64,000 nucleotides of DNA from Streptomyces tailanensis (GTDB lineage Bacteria; Actinomycetota; Actinomycetes; Streptomycetales; Streptomycetaceae), in NCBI RefSeq assembly GCF_008386495.1, contig NZ_VTHJ01000031.1:1-64000 (forward strand), in the 5' to 3' direction. A model generated the notes under the pieces. That model was not told where the DNA came from. It worked only from the letters and a program-made list of their open reading frames with translations, and ran no database searches. The position numbers and the translations under genes are program-made. Positions 43,485 to 53,332 of the stretch are shown one piece after another; within the stretch, counting starts at the first letter, position 1; every line of letters starts with the position of its first letter.

Positions 43485-45586
43485 ATGGAAGTCGCCGATC
43501 TGATCGCGACCGTGGTGAAGACGGGGCATACGGCCGAGGAACCAACGCCACCGACCCCGCCGCAGGACGAGACGGCTCAGGAGCAGAAACAGGAACAGGA
43601 CGCCTAGGACGACGATCCCGAGCTCGCCTCCCTGCGTCAGCGCCTGACCGTGTCGGTGCCGCTCGCCGCCCCCGTCGTCCTCATGTCCATGATCCCGGCC
43701 CTGCAGTTCGACAACTGGCAGTGGCTGTCGCTGACGCTCGCCGCACCGGTCGTCGTCTGGGGCGGACTGCCCTTCCACCGGGCCGCTTTCACCAACCTCC
43801 GGCACGGCGCGGCCACGATGGACACGCTCGTCTCGGTCGGCACGCTCGCCGCCTTCGGCCGGTCCCTGTGGGCGCTGTTCTGGGGGCACGCGGGCATGCC
43901 GGGCATGCGGCACGGCTTCACGTTCACCGTGGCGCGTACGGCGGGGTCCTCGACGATCTATCTCGAAGCAGCCGCCGGGGTCGTCGCGTTCATCCTCCTG
44001 GGCCGCTATCTGGAGGCCCGCTCCAAGCGCCGCGCGGGCGCCGCCCTGAAGGCGCTGCTGAAGCTGGGCGCCAAGGACGTCTCGGTGCTGAGCGAGGGGC
44101 GGGAGGCGCGGATCCCGGTCGACCGGCTCGCGGTGGGCAACCGTTTCGTCGTACGCCCCGGGGAGAAGCCCGCCACCGACGGGGTAGTCGTCGAGGGCTC
44201 CTCGGCCATCGACGCGTCCATGCTGACCGGCGAGTCGGTACGGGTGGACGTGACCGTCGGGGACGCCGTCACGGGCGCGACCGTGAACGCCGAGGGCCGG
44301 CTCGTCGCCGAGGCGACCCGGGTCGGCGCGGACACCCAGCTGGCCCGGATGGCGCGGCTGGTGGAGGACGCGCAGAACGGCAAGGCGGAGGTTCAGCGGC
44401 TGGCCGACCGGATCTCGGCCGTGTTCGTCCCGGTCGTCCTGCTCATCGCGGTCGCCACGTTCGGCGCCTGGTTCGGTGCCACGGACGACACGACGGCGGC
44501 CTTTCACGGCTGCCGTCGCGGTCCTGATCATCGCCTGCCCGTGCGCGCTGGGCCTCGCCACCCCGACCGCCCTGCCGGTCGGCTCGGGCCGCGGCGCCCA
44601 GCTCGGCATCCTCATCAAGGGCCGAGGTCCTGGAGTCCACCCGCCGCGTCGACACCGTCGTCCTGGACAAGACGGGCACCGTCACCACCGGCCGGATGAC
44701 CCTCCAGAAGGTGTACGTCACCGAAGAGAGCGGCGAAGACGTCCTCGAAGAGGACGTACTGCGGCTCGCGGGCGCCGTCGAACACGCCTCCGAGCACCCC
44801 GTCGCCTGGGCGATCGCGGCGGGCGCCGAGGAGCGGATCGGCGCCCCGCCCCCCCGTCGAGCACTTCGAGAGCGTGCCCGGGAAGGGCGTACACGGCCGC
44901 GTGGAGGACCACGGCGTCCAGGTGGGGCGGATCCACGACGGGACCGCTCCCCGAGTCCCTGAAGGCCGCCAAGGAAGCCGCCGAGGACGCGGGACACACG
45001 GCGGTCGTGGTCGCCCGCGACGGCGTGGCACTCGGTGTCCTCACAGTCGCCGACGCGGTCAAGGAGACCAGCGCCGAGGCCGTACGACGGCTGCGGGCGC
45101 TGGCTCACGCCGGTGCTGCCGACGGGGGACAACGAGCGGGTGGCCCGATCCGTGGCCGCGGCGGTCGGCATCTCCCCCGAGCACGTGATCGCCGAGGTGC
45201 TGCCGCAGGACAAGGTCGACGTCGTACGCCGGCTCCAGGCCGAGGGCCGTACGGTCGCGATGGTCGGGGACGGGGTCAACGACGCGGCCGCGCTGGCCAC
45301 GGCCGACCCGGGCCTCGCCATGGGCACGGGGACGGACGCGGCGATCGAGGCGGGCGACCTGACACTCGTCCGCGAGGATCTGCGGGTGGCCGCCGACGCC
45401 ATCCGACTGTCGCGGCGGACCCTGACCACGATCAAGGGGAACCTGGTCTGGGCGTTCGGATACAACGTGGCCGCCCTGCCGCTGGCCGCCGCCGGGCTGC
45501 TCAACCCTATGATCGCGGGGGCCGCGATGGCCTTTTCGTCCGTTTTCGTCGTGACGAACAGCCTGCGGCTGCGGACATTCTCATGA
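43485..45586 (+). pseudogene. copA: Copper-translocating P1B-type ATPase, multiply broken
   Basis: All ATPase landmarks are still readable but in different frames: TGES (MLTGESVRVD), CPC (IIACPCALGLATPTAL), DKTGT, SEHPVAW and MVGDGVNDAAAL. Lesions: the N-terminal HMA domain is cut to its tail (MEVADLIATVVKTGHTAEE at 43485), an in-frame TAG at 43605, an extra T at 44501-44504, a two-base loss near 44621, an extra C in the 7-C run at 44849-44855, one extra base near 44941-44946, and a two-base loss near 45101. Joined, the pieces cover the ATPase to its end (VTNSLRLRTFS). It cannot make a working pump. Confidence 0.85.
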
Positions 45587-46116
45587 CAGTCGGGTAAAAG
45601 TCCCTCTGGAGTCCGGCCCCGGCCTCACATAAGCTCTTCACAAGGCTCGCGCATCATCCCTACGCTGGGCCCCTGTCGCCGTATCGGGTCTCTTGCCCAT
45701 CTTCAGGACATAGGACAAGAGACGCAGATCACAGCGACGGGAACGTAACCATCGAAGGGGTTCGTGAGTCTAAGTTGGCGATGTCAGAAGCGTCTTGGGG
45801 GGCGTGACTGACATCTGGGGATGTCTTGGGGGACGTTCCCGGAAATGCGTTGCCGGGGCACGTGCACCGGGGAGCTTTGAGCGGCCCTCCCGTACGTACG
45901 CGTCCCGGCAGACCGCAGCAGTACAGGTACAGGCAGGACGAGTTTCGCTCGTCCAGTCCAGCGATTCAGGCGCTGGCCCACCAGACGCCCGGCCGGATCC
46001 CGTGGGGGGAATCCGCACCGGGACATGGGAAGGCGCCCTGCTCGCCGGCCCGTGGGGGGACCAGCGGCGCGGGGCGCCTTCTCCTATGCCTGTGAAAAGC
46101 CTGTGCGACACCGCAA
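45587..46116. other. 530-base stretch without a supported gene
   Basis: It holds a hairpin (GTCTCTTG with CAAGAGAC, 45688-45723) that may end copA transcription. A 15-codon ORF (GTG 45764 to TGA 45811, MSLSWRCQKRLGGRD) sits behind GAAGGGG like a leader peptide. GGGGATGTCTTGGGGGACG repeats a G-rich motif. One plus-strand frame (45826-46095) is open with Streptomyces-like codon use but ends in Gly/Arg-rich sequence; I cannot support it as a protein. Confidence 0.4.
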
Positions 46117-46148
46117 GGCCCCGCACCGGAGGATTCCGGTACGGGGCC
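46117..46148 (-). terminator. Terminator of citrate synthase
   Basis: GGCCCCGCACCGG, loop AGGATT, CCGGTACGGGGCC: a 13-pair stem with one mismatch, 18 bases past the minus-strand stop. Confidence 0.8.
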
Positions 46149-46166
46149 CAGCAGAGCGATCGGTGA

Positions 46167-47456
46167 CTAGCGGGACTCGACCGGAACGAAGTCGCGCTCA
46201 ACAACGCCCGTGTAGATCTGCCGCGGACGGCCGATGCGGGAGCCGGGCTCCTTGATCATCTCGTGCCACTGGGCGATCCAGCCCGGCAGGCGGCCGAGGG
46301 CGAAGAGGACCGTGAACATCTCGGTCGGGAAGCCCATGGCGCGGTAGATCAGACCCGTGTAGAAGTCCACGTTCGGGTAGAGGCTGCGCGAGACGAAGTA
46401 GTCGTCGGAGAGCGCGTGCTCCTCCAGCTTCAGCGCGATGTCCAGGAGCTCGTCGGACTTGCCGAGCGCGGAGAGGACGTCGTGCGCGGCGGCCTTGATG
46501 ATCTTGGCGCGCGGGTCGAAGTTCTTGTAGACCCGGTGGCCGAAGCCCATCAGACGGACGCCGTCCTCCTTGTTCTTCACCTTGCGGATGAAGGAGTCGA
46601 CGTCGCCGCCGGCGTCGCGGATGCCCTCCAGCATCTCCAGCACGGACTGGTTGGCGCCGCCGTGCAGCGGGCCCCAGAGGGCGGAGATGCCGGCGGAGAT
46701 CGAGGCGAACATGTTCGCCTGCGAGGAGCCGACCAGGCGGACCGTGGAGGTCGAACAGTTCTGCTCGTGGTCCGCGTGCAGGATGAGCAGCTTGTCGAGC
46801 GCGGAGACGACGACCGGGTCGGGCACGTACTCCTGGGCGGGGACCGAGAAGGTCATGCGCAGGAAGTTCTCGACGTAACCGAGGTCGTTGCGCGGGTAGA
46901 CGAACGGGTGACCGATCGACTTCTTGTACGCGTACGCCGCGATCGTCGGGAGCTTGGCGAGCAGGCGGATCGTGGAGAGGTTGCGCTGCCGCTCGTCGAA
47001 CGGGTTGTGGCTGTCCTGGTAGAACGTCGACAGGGCGCTGACCACGGAGGACAGCATCGCCATCGGGTGGGCGTCGCGCGGGAAGCCCCGGTAGAAGTTC
47101 TTGACGTCCTCGTGCAGCAGGGTGTGCTGCGTGATGTCGTTCTTGAACGCGGAGAGCTCGTCGACGGTCGGCAGCTCGCCGTTGATCAGCAGGTACGCCA
47201 CCTCCAGGAAGGTGGAGCCCTCGGCCAGCTGCTCGATCGGGTAGCCGCGGTACCGCAGGATGCCCTGCTCACCGTCGAGATAGGTGATGGCGGATTTATA
47301 GGCGGCGGTATTGCCGTAGCCGCTGTCCAGGGTGACCAGACCGGTCTGGGCCCGGAGCTTCCCGATGTCGAAGCCCTTGTCGCCGACGGTGCTGTCGATC
47401 ACCGGGTAGGTGTACTCGCCGTCGCCGTACCGCAGTACTACAGAGTTGTCGCTCAC
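46167..47456 (-). CDS. gltA: Citrate synthase
   Basis: 429 residues, type II (hexameric-type) citrate synthase, first enzyme of the TCA cycle. MSDNSVVLRYGDGEYTYPVID opens the protein, with active-site regions SSQANMFASISAGISALWGPLHGGANQS (His), FGHRVYKNFDPRA (His) and VDFYTGLIYRAMGFPTEMF (Asp). Called citA in Streptomyces. GTG 47456 is chosen with GAGGGAAGAC upstream rather than the ATG four codons earlier. Monocistronic with its own terminator; a 16-base palindrome lies about 190 bases upstream. Confidence 0.95.
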   Translation of the reverse strand: MSDNSVVLRYGDGEYTYPVIDSTVGDKGFDIGKLRAQTGLVTLDSGYGNTAAYKSAITYLDGEQGILRYRGYPIEQLAEGSTFLEVAYLLINGELPTVDELSAFKNDITQHTLLHEDVKNFYRGFPRDAHPMAMLSSVVSALSTFYQDSHNPFDERQRNLSTIRLLAKLPTIAAYAYKKSIGHPFVYPRNDLGYVENFLRMTFSVPAQEYVPDPVVVSALDKLLILHADHEQNCSTSTVRLVGSSQANMFASISAGISALWGPLHGGANQSVLEMLEGIRDAGGDVDSFIRKVKNKEDGVRLMGFGHRVYKNFDPRAKIIKAAAHDVLSALGKSDELLDIALKLEEHALSDDYFVSRSLYPNVDFYTGLIYRAMGFPTEMFTVLFALGRLPGWIAQWHEMIKEPGSRIGRPRQIYTGVVERDFVPVESR

Positions 47457-47643
47457 GTCTTCCCTCACCGACGTAGTGCCTCATCTTCGAGGTGCCCTGA
47501 CTGTCTCTACCATCCCCCAATTGGCTCAGGAGAGTGCACTCGGGGTCGACCATCGGGCCTATCGGCGGCACTGAGTGCCGCCAACTTGTTCATCCTGCCC
47601 CCTCCGTCCGACATCTGGAAGACCCGTGTGACCTTTACGACTC

Positions 47644-47659
47644 ATTTGATCGATCAAAT
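47644..47659. promoter_or_regulatory. Perfect 16-base palindrome upstream of citrate synthase
   Basis: ATTTGATCGATCAAAT stands out as AT-rich in GC-rich DNA. It lies between gltA (start 47456) and the end of the helicase gene (47747), so only gltA is downstream of it. An operator is plausible; the regulator is unknown. Nearby, CCGGAGATCCTGCGG occurs twice (around 47700 and 47731). Confidence 0.4.
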
Positions 47660-47746
47660 TTCATCTCACGCGCCACCAACGGCACATGAGAGGTCCGTCC
47701 CGGAGATCCTGCGGGCCGCTCGGAGCCCGTCCGGAGATCCTGCGGC

Positions 47747-49999
47747 CTACAACGCCCGGGGCGCGAGCCGGAAGTCGAGGGCCGTGCAGCGCCGGCCCGC
47801 GGAGACCGTGCGCACCGCCTGCCCTATCGCCTTGCGGGAGCCGACGAGGACGACCAGCTTCTTCGCCCGGGTGACGGCCGTATACAAGAGATTGCGCTGG
47901 AGCATCATCCAGGCCCCGGTGGTCACCGGGATCACCACGGCCGGGTACTCGCTGCCCTGGGAGCGGTGGATGGTCACCGCGTAGGCGTGCGCCAGCTCGT
48001 CCAGTTCGTCGAACTCGTACGCCACCTCCTCGTCCTCGTCGGTGAGGACCGTCAGCCGCTGGTCGACCGGGTCGAGCGCGGTGACCACGCCGACGGTGCC
48101 GTTGAAGACGCCGTTCTCGCCCTTCTCGTAATTGTTGCGAATCTGGGTGACCTTGTCGCCGACGCGGAAGACCCGGCCGCCGAACCGCTTCTCGGGCAGA
48201 TCGGGGCGGGCCGGGGTGATGGCCTGCTGGAGCAGCCCGTTGAGGTTGCCCGCGCCGGCCGGGCCCCGGTGCATGGGTGCAAGGACCTGGACGTCCCGAC
48301 GTGGGTCAAGCCCGAACTTGGCCGGAATACGACGGGCCGCCACATCCACCGTGAGCCGCCCGGCCTCCTCCGTGTCGTCCTCGACGAAGAGGAAGAAGTC
48401 CTTCATGCCGTCGGTGACCGGGTGCTGCCCGGAGTTGATCCGGTGCGCGTTGGTCACCACGCCGGACTGCTGGGCTTGGCGGAAGACCTTGGTGAGGCGG
48501 ATCGCCGGGATCGGGCCGCCGTCGGCCAGCAGGTCCCGCAGGACCTCGCCCGCGCCGACGCTGGGAAGTTGGTCGACGTCCCCGACGAACAGCAGATGCG
48601 CCCCCGGAGGCACCGCCTTCACCAGCTTGTTGGCGAGCAGGAGGTCGAGCATGGACGCCTCGTCGACGACCACGAGGTCGGCGTCCAGCGGGCGGTCCTT
48701 GTCGTAGGCCGCGTCGCCGCCGGGCTTCAGCTCCAGGAGCCGGTGGACGGTGGAGGCGTCCGCTCCGGTCAGCTCGGAGAGGCGTTTGGCGGCGCGGCCG
48801 GTGGGGGCGGCGAGCACGACCTTCGCCTTCTTCGCGCGGGCCAGCTCGACGATCGAGCGGACGGTGAAGGACTTGCCGCAGCCGGGACCGCCGGTGAGCA
48901 CGGCCATCTTCTCGGTGAGCGCGAGCCGGACGGCCGCCTCCTGCTCGGGGGCCAACTCCGCGCCCGTACGCCCCTTGAGCCACGACAGCGCCTTGTCCCA
49001 GGGCACGTCCCGGAAGCCCGGCATGCGGTCCTCGTCCGTGCGCAGGAGGCGCAACAGCTGGGCGGAGAGGGAAAGTTCGGCCCGGTGGAAGGGGACCAGG
49101 TAGATCGCGGTGACCGGCTCGCCGTGCTCTCCGGGCACCTTCTCCCGTACGACACCGGGGTCGCCGGAGTCCTCGTCCGGCTGGGCCAGTTCCGCCAGGC
49201 ACTCGATGACCAGGCCCGTGTCGACCTGGAGGAGCTTGACTGCGTCGGCGATCAGCCTCTCCTCGGGGAGGTAGCAGTTGCCCTGGTCGGTGGCCTGCGA
49301 AAGGGCGTACTGGAGGCCCGCCTTGACGCGCTCCGGGCTGTCGTGCGGAATGCCGACGGACTGGGCGATCTTGTCGGCAGTGAGGAAACCGATGCCCCAG
49401 ACGTCGGACGCGAGGCGGTACGGCTGGTTCTTGACGACGGAGATCGAGGCGTCGCCGTACTTCTTGTAGATGCGCACGGCGATGGACGTGGACACCTCCA
49501 CCGTCTGGAGGAAGAGCATGACCTCCTTGATCGCCTTCTGCTCCTCCCAGGCGTCGGCGATCTTCTTGGTGCGCTTGGGGCCGAGACCGGGGACCTCGAT
49601 GAGCCGTTTCGGCTCCTCCTCGATGATCTTCAGGGTGTCCAGGCCGAAGTGCTGGGTGATGCGGTCGGCGAAGACCGGACCAATGCCCTTGACGAGGCCC
49701 GAGCCGAGGTAGCGGCGGATGCCCTGGACGGTGGCGGGGAGGAGTGTTGTGTAGTTCTCGACAGTGAATTGCTTTCCGTACTGCGGGTGGGAGCCCCAGC
49801 GGCCCTCCATGCGGAGGGATTCGCCGACCTGGGCGCCGAGCAGCGCGCCGACGACCGTGAGGAGATCACCGGCGCCGCGCCCGGTATCCACACGCGCGAC
49901 CGTGTAGCCGTTCTCCTCATTGGCGTACGTGATGCGTTCGAGTACGCCTTCGAGCACGGCCAGGTGCCGCTCCCCGGACCCCGTCTGATTCGCCACCAT
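47747..49999 (-). CDS. RecD2-like SF1B DNA helicase
   Basis: 750 residues. N-terminal OB-like region, tandem helix-hairpin-helix segments (LVKGIGPVFADRITQHFG, LIEVPGLGPKRTKKI), then SF1 motor motifs: Walker A GGPGCGKS (370-377), LAAPTGRAAKRLSE, VVDEASMLD (Walker B), GDVDQLPSVGAGEVLRD, VFRQ, and the late VTIHRSQGSEYPAVV and LYTAVTRAKK. 5'-3' helicase of the RecBC-independent RecD2 group, acting in DNA repair. Transcribed alone on the minus strand, divergent to the glycoside hydrolase gene. Confidence 0.92.
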   Translation of the reverse strand: MVANQTGSGERHLAVLEGVLERITYANEENGYTVARVDTGRGAGDLLTVVGALLGAQVGESLRMEGRWGSHPQYGKQFTVENYTTLLPATVQGIRRYLGSGLVKGIGPVFADRITQHFGLDTLKIIEEEPKRLIEVPGLGPKRTKKIADAWEEQKAIKEVMLFLQTVEVSTSIAVRIYKKYGDASISVVKNQPYRLASDVWGIGFLTADKIAQSVGIPHDSPERVKAGLQYALSQATDQGNCYLPEERLIADAVKLLQVDTGLVIECLAELAQPDEDSGDPGVVREKVPGEHGEPVTAIYLVPFHRAELSLSAQLLRLLRTDEDRMPGFRDVPWDKALSWLKGRTGAELAPEQEAAVRLALTEKMAVLTGGPGCGKSFTVRSIVELARAKKAKVVLAAPTGRAAKRLSELTGADASTVHRLLELKPGGDAAYDKDRPLDADLVVVDEASMLDLLLANKLVKAVPPGAHLLFVGDVDQLPSVGAGEVLRDLLADGGPIPAIRLTKVFRQAQQSGVVTNAHRINSGQHPVTDGMKDFFLFVEDDTEEAGRLTVDVAARRIPAKFGLDPRRDVQVLAPMHRGPAGAGNLNGLLQQAITPARPDLPEKRFGGRVFRVGDKVTQIRNNYEKGENGVFNGTVGVVTALDPVDQRLTVLTDEDEEVAYEFDELDELAHAYAVTIHRSQGSEYPAVVIPVTTGAWMMLQRNLLYTAVTRAKKLVVLVGSRKAIGQAVRTVSAGRRCTALDFRLAPRAL

Positions 50000-50081
50000 G
50001 ATCCGACGCTACCGCCGAGGTCTGACACAACGGATCGAACCTATTGACTTCCTGTGACCCCTGTCATTACCGTCTCCCAGA

Positions 50082-50119
50082 ATTTCGAACAACGTTCGTG
50101 ATTTCGAACATTTCGAACC
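50082..50119. promoter_or_regulatory. Three ATTTCGAAC repeats upstream of the glycoside hydrolase
   Basis: ATTTCGAACA at 50082 and 50101, ATTTCGAACC at 50110; a related ACGTTCG lies between. TTCGAA itself is a palindrome, so each is a potential half- or full site. They end 31 bases before the hydrolase start, in the gap between divergent genes. Confidence 0.5.
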
Positions 50120-50150
50120 ATCGCATGAGTGCCCAATGGAGGACACCTCG

Positions 50151-53100
50151 ATGCGTCACCGTCCCAGACGTAGACGTAGCAACCGCACGCTGGCCGCCCT
50201 GTGCGGCTCGGTGTTGTCCGTCAGCCTGTTGTCGGCAGGACCCGGAGCGAGCCCGGCGCAGGCCGCCGACGACCCCAACGCCGTCGCGCTCGACAAGGAC
50301 GCGATCCTCGCCGGGAACCAGCTCGACGAGCGCAAGTGGTACAAGGACAACATCCCGTTCCTGGACACGCCCGACGAGGACATCGACGAGGTCTACTACT
50401 ACCGCTGGAGCACCTTCAAGCGGGCGCTGCGCTACACCGTGCCGGGCACCGGGTACGTGTCGACCGAGTACGACGTGCCGATCGGGTACGCCGGGAACCC
50501 GTACACCGCGCTCCCGGACGCGACCGGCTACCACCTGCTGGATGGGCGCTGGCTGCACAACCGCGACTACGCCGGTGAGTACCTCGACTTCTGGCTGCGC
50601 GGGGCGGGCAACTCGGGCGTACGGAACTACAGCGAGTGGATCACGAGCGCCGCGTACCAGCGCTATCTCGTGACCGGGGACGCCGCGCAGATCAAGTCGG
50701 CCCTCCCCCATCTCATCGCCCTGTACAAGCGGTGGGACTCCAACTTCACCAGCGACATCACGGTGAACGGCACCCAGTCGACCAGCGACCTGTACCACCA
50801 GACCCCGCTGTCCGACGCCACGGAGTACACCGAGACGTCGATGAAGAGCAGCAACTGGTTCAGCGGCGGCCCGGGTTACCGGCCCACGCTCAACGCGTAC
50901 ATGTTCAGTGCCGCCCAGGCCATCAGCAAGATCGCGACGCTGAACGGGGACACGGCGACCGCGAACGAGTACGACGCGAAGGCCGCGCAGCTGAAGGCCG
51001 CCGTGCAGAACTCGCTCTGGGACCCGCAGCGCAACTTCTTCATGCAGGTCTACAACACGCACAGCACCAACGGCACGCTGAAGCAGACCAGGACGACCTG
51101 GCGCGAGGCGATGGGCTTCGCGCCCTGGGCGTTCAACCTGCCCGACGCGCAGTACTCGTCGGCGTGGAAGTACCTGGTGGATTCGAAGCGGTTCAAGGCG
51201 CCGTTCGGGCCGACCACGCTGGAGCGGGTGCACGACTTCGAGGCCGAGCAGGCCACCCGTAACCATGCGAACGTGTTCAACTCGTCGACGGCCTCTAACG
51301 GTTCGTACGTCGGGCAGATCGACTTCGACGACAGCTACGTCACGTTCACCGTGGACGCGCCCGGCGCCGGGACGTACCCCGTGACCGTCCACTACGCCAA
51401 CGGCACGACCGCCGCGTCGACCCACAAGCTCATCGTCAACGACAACACCGCGAGCCCGATCACGGTCAACTACGCGCCCACCGGGGCCTGGCAGAAGTTC
51501 TCCGAGTCGCAGTCCGTGACCGTGCAGGTCCCCATGAAGGCCGGGGCCAACACGCTGAAGTTCGCCAAGGGGACGGGCTTCGCCGAGCTCGACCGGATCA
51601 CCGCGAACCCGTACTTCAACTACGAGGCGATACCGGCCGAGCAGAAGCGCGACGACGCCAACTGCTGCCACTGGAACGGCCCGAGCTGGCCGTACCAGAC
51701 GAGCCAGATCCTGACGGGCCTCGCGAACCTGCTCCAGGACTACCCCGCGCAGAGCTTCGTCACCAAGGCCGACTACCAGACGATGCTGGCCCAGTTCGCC
51801 GACCTCCAGCACAAGGACGGCAAGCCGTATGTCGCCGAGGCCGCCAACGGGGACACCGGCGACTGGATCTACGACGGGTTCAACTTCAGCGAGCACTACA
51901 ACCACTCCAGCTTCAACGACCTGGTGCTGAGCGGTCTGCTGGGCATCAAGCCGCAGGCGGGCAACACGCTGGTGCTGAAGCCGCTGGTCCCGTCCGGGTG
52001 GGATTACTTCGCTGTGGAGAGCCTGCCGTACCACGGGCACACGTATTCGATCCGCTGGGACCGGGACGGCTCGCACTATGGCAAGGGCAGCGGGCTGCAG
52101 ATCTTCCAGGACGGGCAGCGCATCCACCAGTCGTCGACGATCGGCACCAGTACAACCGTGAACGTGGCCGCTCCGGTCACCCCGGCGCAGCCGACGCGAC
52201 TGATGAACGTCGCCGCCAACCCGCTGACCGCTGAGCAGGACTGGCTGGGCCGCACCGTCACCCAGCCGTACCCGAAGGCCTTCGCCTCCTACACCAACAC
52301 CGTCTCCAACGGCCCGCACTGCCACAGCGGCCAGACCTGCAAGCCGACGACCTTCGACGCCCCGCTGCGGGCGACGGACGGCTGGATCCGGTACGACAAG
52401 ATCCCCGACAACCGGTGGACGAACTCCGGTTCACCGAACACCACCGATCACCTGGGCGTCGACTTCGGGGCGCCGCGCAAGATCAACGAGGTGAAGTTCT
52501 ACACGTACGACGACGGGGCGAACATCCGTGTCCCGGCGAGCTACACCGTCCAGTACCTGAACAACGGCTCGTGGGTGAACGTCCCGAACCAGACGAAGAG
52601 CCCCGCGACGCCGGTCGCGAACAACGCCAACGAGGTGACCTTCCCGACGATCACGACATCGCAGTTCCGGGTCGTGTTCACGCCTCAGGCGGGCAAGTTC
52701 GTCGGGGTCACGGAGCTGGAGTCCTGGTACCCGGAGACGCCGCGCGTGAAGATCACCAACAGGAACAGCGGCCTTGAGCTGGGGGTCGCCGGCTCCTCGA
52801 TCGCCCCCGGAGGCGCCGTACAGCAGCAGACCGTCGGGGACAGCGCCAACCACTGGTGGAAGATCGTCCCCGCCGAGAACGGCTACTACAAGATCTTCAA
52901 CACCAACAGCGGTCAGGTCCTCGGCATCAAGGACGCCTCCCAGACCGCCGGTGCGACGGCGTTGCAGTGGGACGACACGCTCACGGCCGACCATCTGTGG
53001 TCGGTGGTGGACGCGGGTGGCGGTTACGCCAAGCTCGTCAACAGGAACAGCGGCTTGGTGCTCGGCATCGACGGGATGTCCAAGTCGTCCGGGGCGCAAG

Positions 53101-53183
53101 CTTTGCAGTGGGACGACAACGGCACGGCGGACCATCTGTGGAGAATCACCACGGAGGACGGCTCCACACCGTTCACCTCGTGA
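50151..53183 (+). CDS. Secreted modular glycoside hydrolase with lectin domains
   Basis: 1010 residues, exported (signal peptide to about AQA at 38). The catalytic part is an alpha/alpha barrel of the MGH1/GH63-like class: DEVYYYRWSTFKRALRY, LLDGRWLHNRDYAGEYLDFW, DATEYTETSMKSSNW, TTWREAMGFAPWAF, then after an insert CCHWNGPSWPYQTSQILTGLANLL and DWIYDGFNFSEHYNHSSFNDLVL. The insert (about 358-510: FEAEQATRN...DDSYVTFTVDAPGAGTYPVTVHYANG) is a CBM6/35-like module within the barrel. The C-terminal region has an F5/8-type module (about 690-860) and a ricin-type beta-trefoil (865-1000, LGIKDASQTAGATALQWDD repeats). Cleaves a plant or microbial glycan; substrate unknown. ATG 50151 follows GGAGGACACC. 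Confidence 0.85.
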   Translation: MRHRPRRRRSNRTLAALCGSVLSVSLLSAGPGASPAQAADDPNAVALDKDAILAGNQLDERKWYKDNIPFLDTPDEDIDEVYYYRWSTFKRALRYTVPGTGYVSTEYDVPIGYAGNPYTALPDATGYHLLDGRWLHNRDYAGEYLDFWLRGAGNSGVRNYSEWITSAAYQRYLVTGDAAQIKSALPHLIALYKRWDSNFTSDITVNGTQSTSDLYHQTPLSDATEYTETSMKSSNWFSGGPGYRPTLNAYMFSAAQAISKIATLNGDTATANEYDAKAAQLKAAVQNSLWDPQRNFFMQVYNTHSTNGTLKQTRTTWREAMGFAPWAFNLPDAQYSSAWKYLVDSKRFKAPFGPTTLERVHDFEAEQATRNHANVFNSSTASNGSYVGQIDFDDSYVTFTVDAPGAGTYPVTVHYANGTTAASTHKLIVNDNTASPITVNYAPTGAWQKFSESQSVTVQVPMKAGANTLKFAKGTGFAELDRITANPYFNYEAIPAEQKRDDANCCHWNGPSWPYQTSQILTGLANLLQDYPAQSFVTKADYQTMLAQFADLQHKDGKPYVAEAANGDTGDWIYDGFNFSEHYNHSSFNDLVLSGLLGIKPQAGNTLVLKPLVPSGWDYFAVESLPYHGHTYSIRWDRDGSHYGKGSGLQIFQDGQRIHQSSTIGTSTTVNVAAPVTPAQPTRLMNVAANPLTAEQDWLGRTVTQPYPKAFASYTNTVSNGPHCHSGQTCKPTTFDAPLRATDGWIRYDKIPDNRWTNSGSPNTTDHLGVDFGAPRKINEVKFYTYDDGANIRVPASYTVQYLNNGSWVNVPNQTKSPATPVANNANEVTFPTITTSQFRVVFTPQAGKFVGVTELESWYPETPRVKITNRNSGLELGVAGSSIAPGGAVQQQTVGDSANHWWKIVPAENGYYKIFNTNSGQVLGIKDASQTAGATALQWDDTLTADHLWSVVDAGGGYAKLVNRNSGLVLGIDGMSKSSGAQALQWDDNGTADHLWRITTEDGSTPFTS

Positions 53184-53332
53184 CGGGGGTTTGCATCGTC
53201 ACCGGGTTCGCTTCGTGATCAGGTTCGCTTTGTGACCGGACGTCCGCCGTGGCTCGCATTGAGGGCCGCGGCGGACACCGGCGTTTTCGGTAGCGACCAC
53301 GACAAGCAATATGGGGCTGGCCCCATCCGTGT

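Noticed and set aside
45826..46095. 89-codon plus-strand ORF as a regulator fragment
   Set aside because: Open frame with plausible codon use, but no domain, no good start context, and the C-terminal part overlaps the approach to the citrate synthase terminator.
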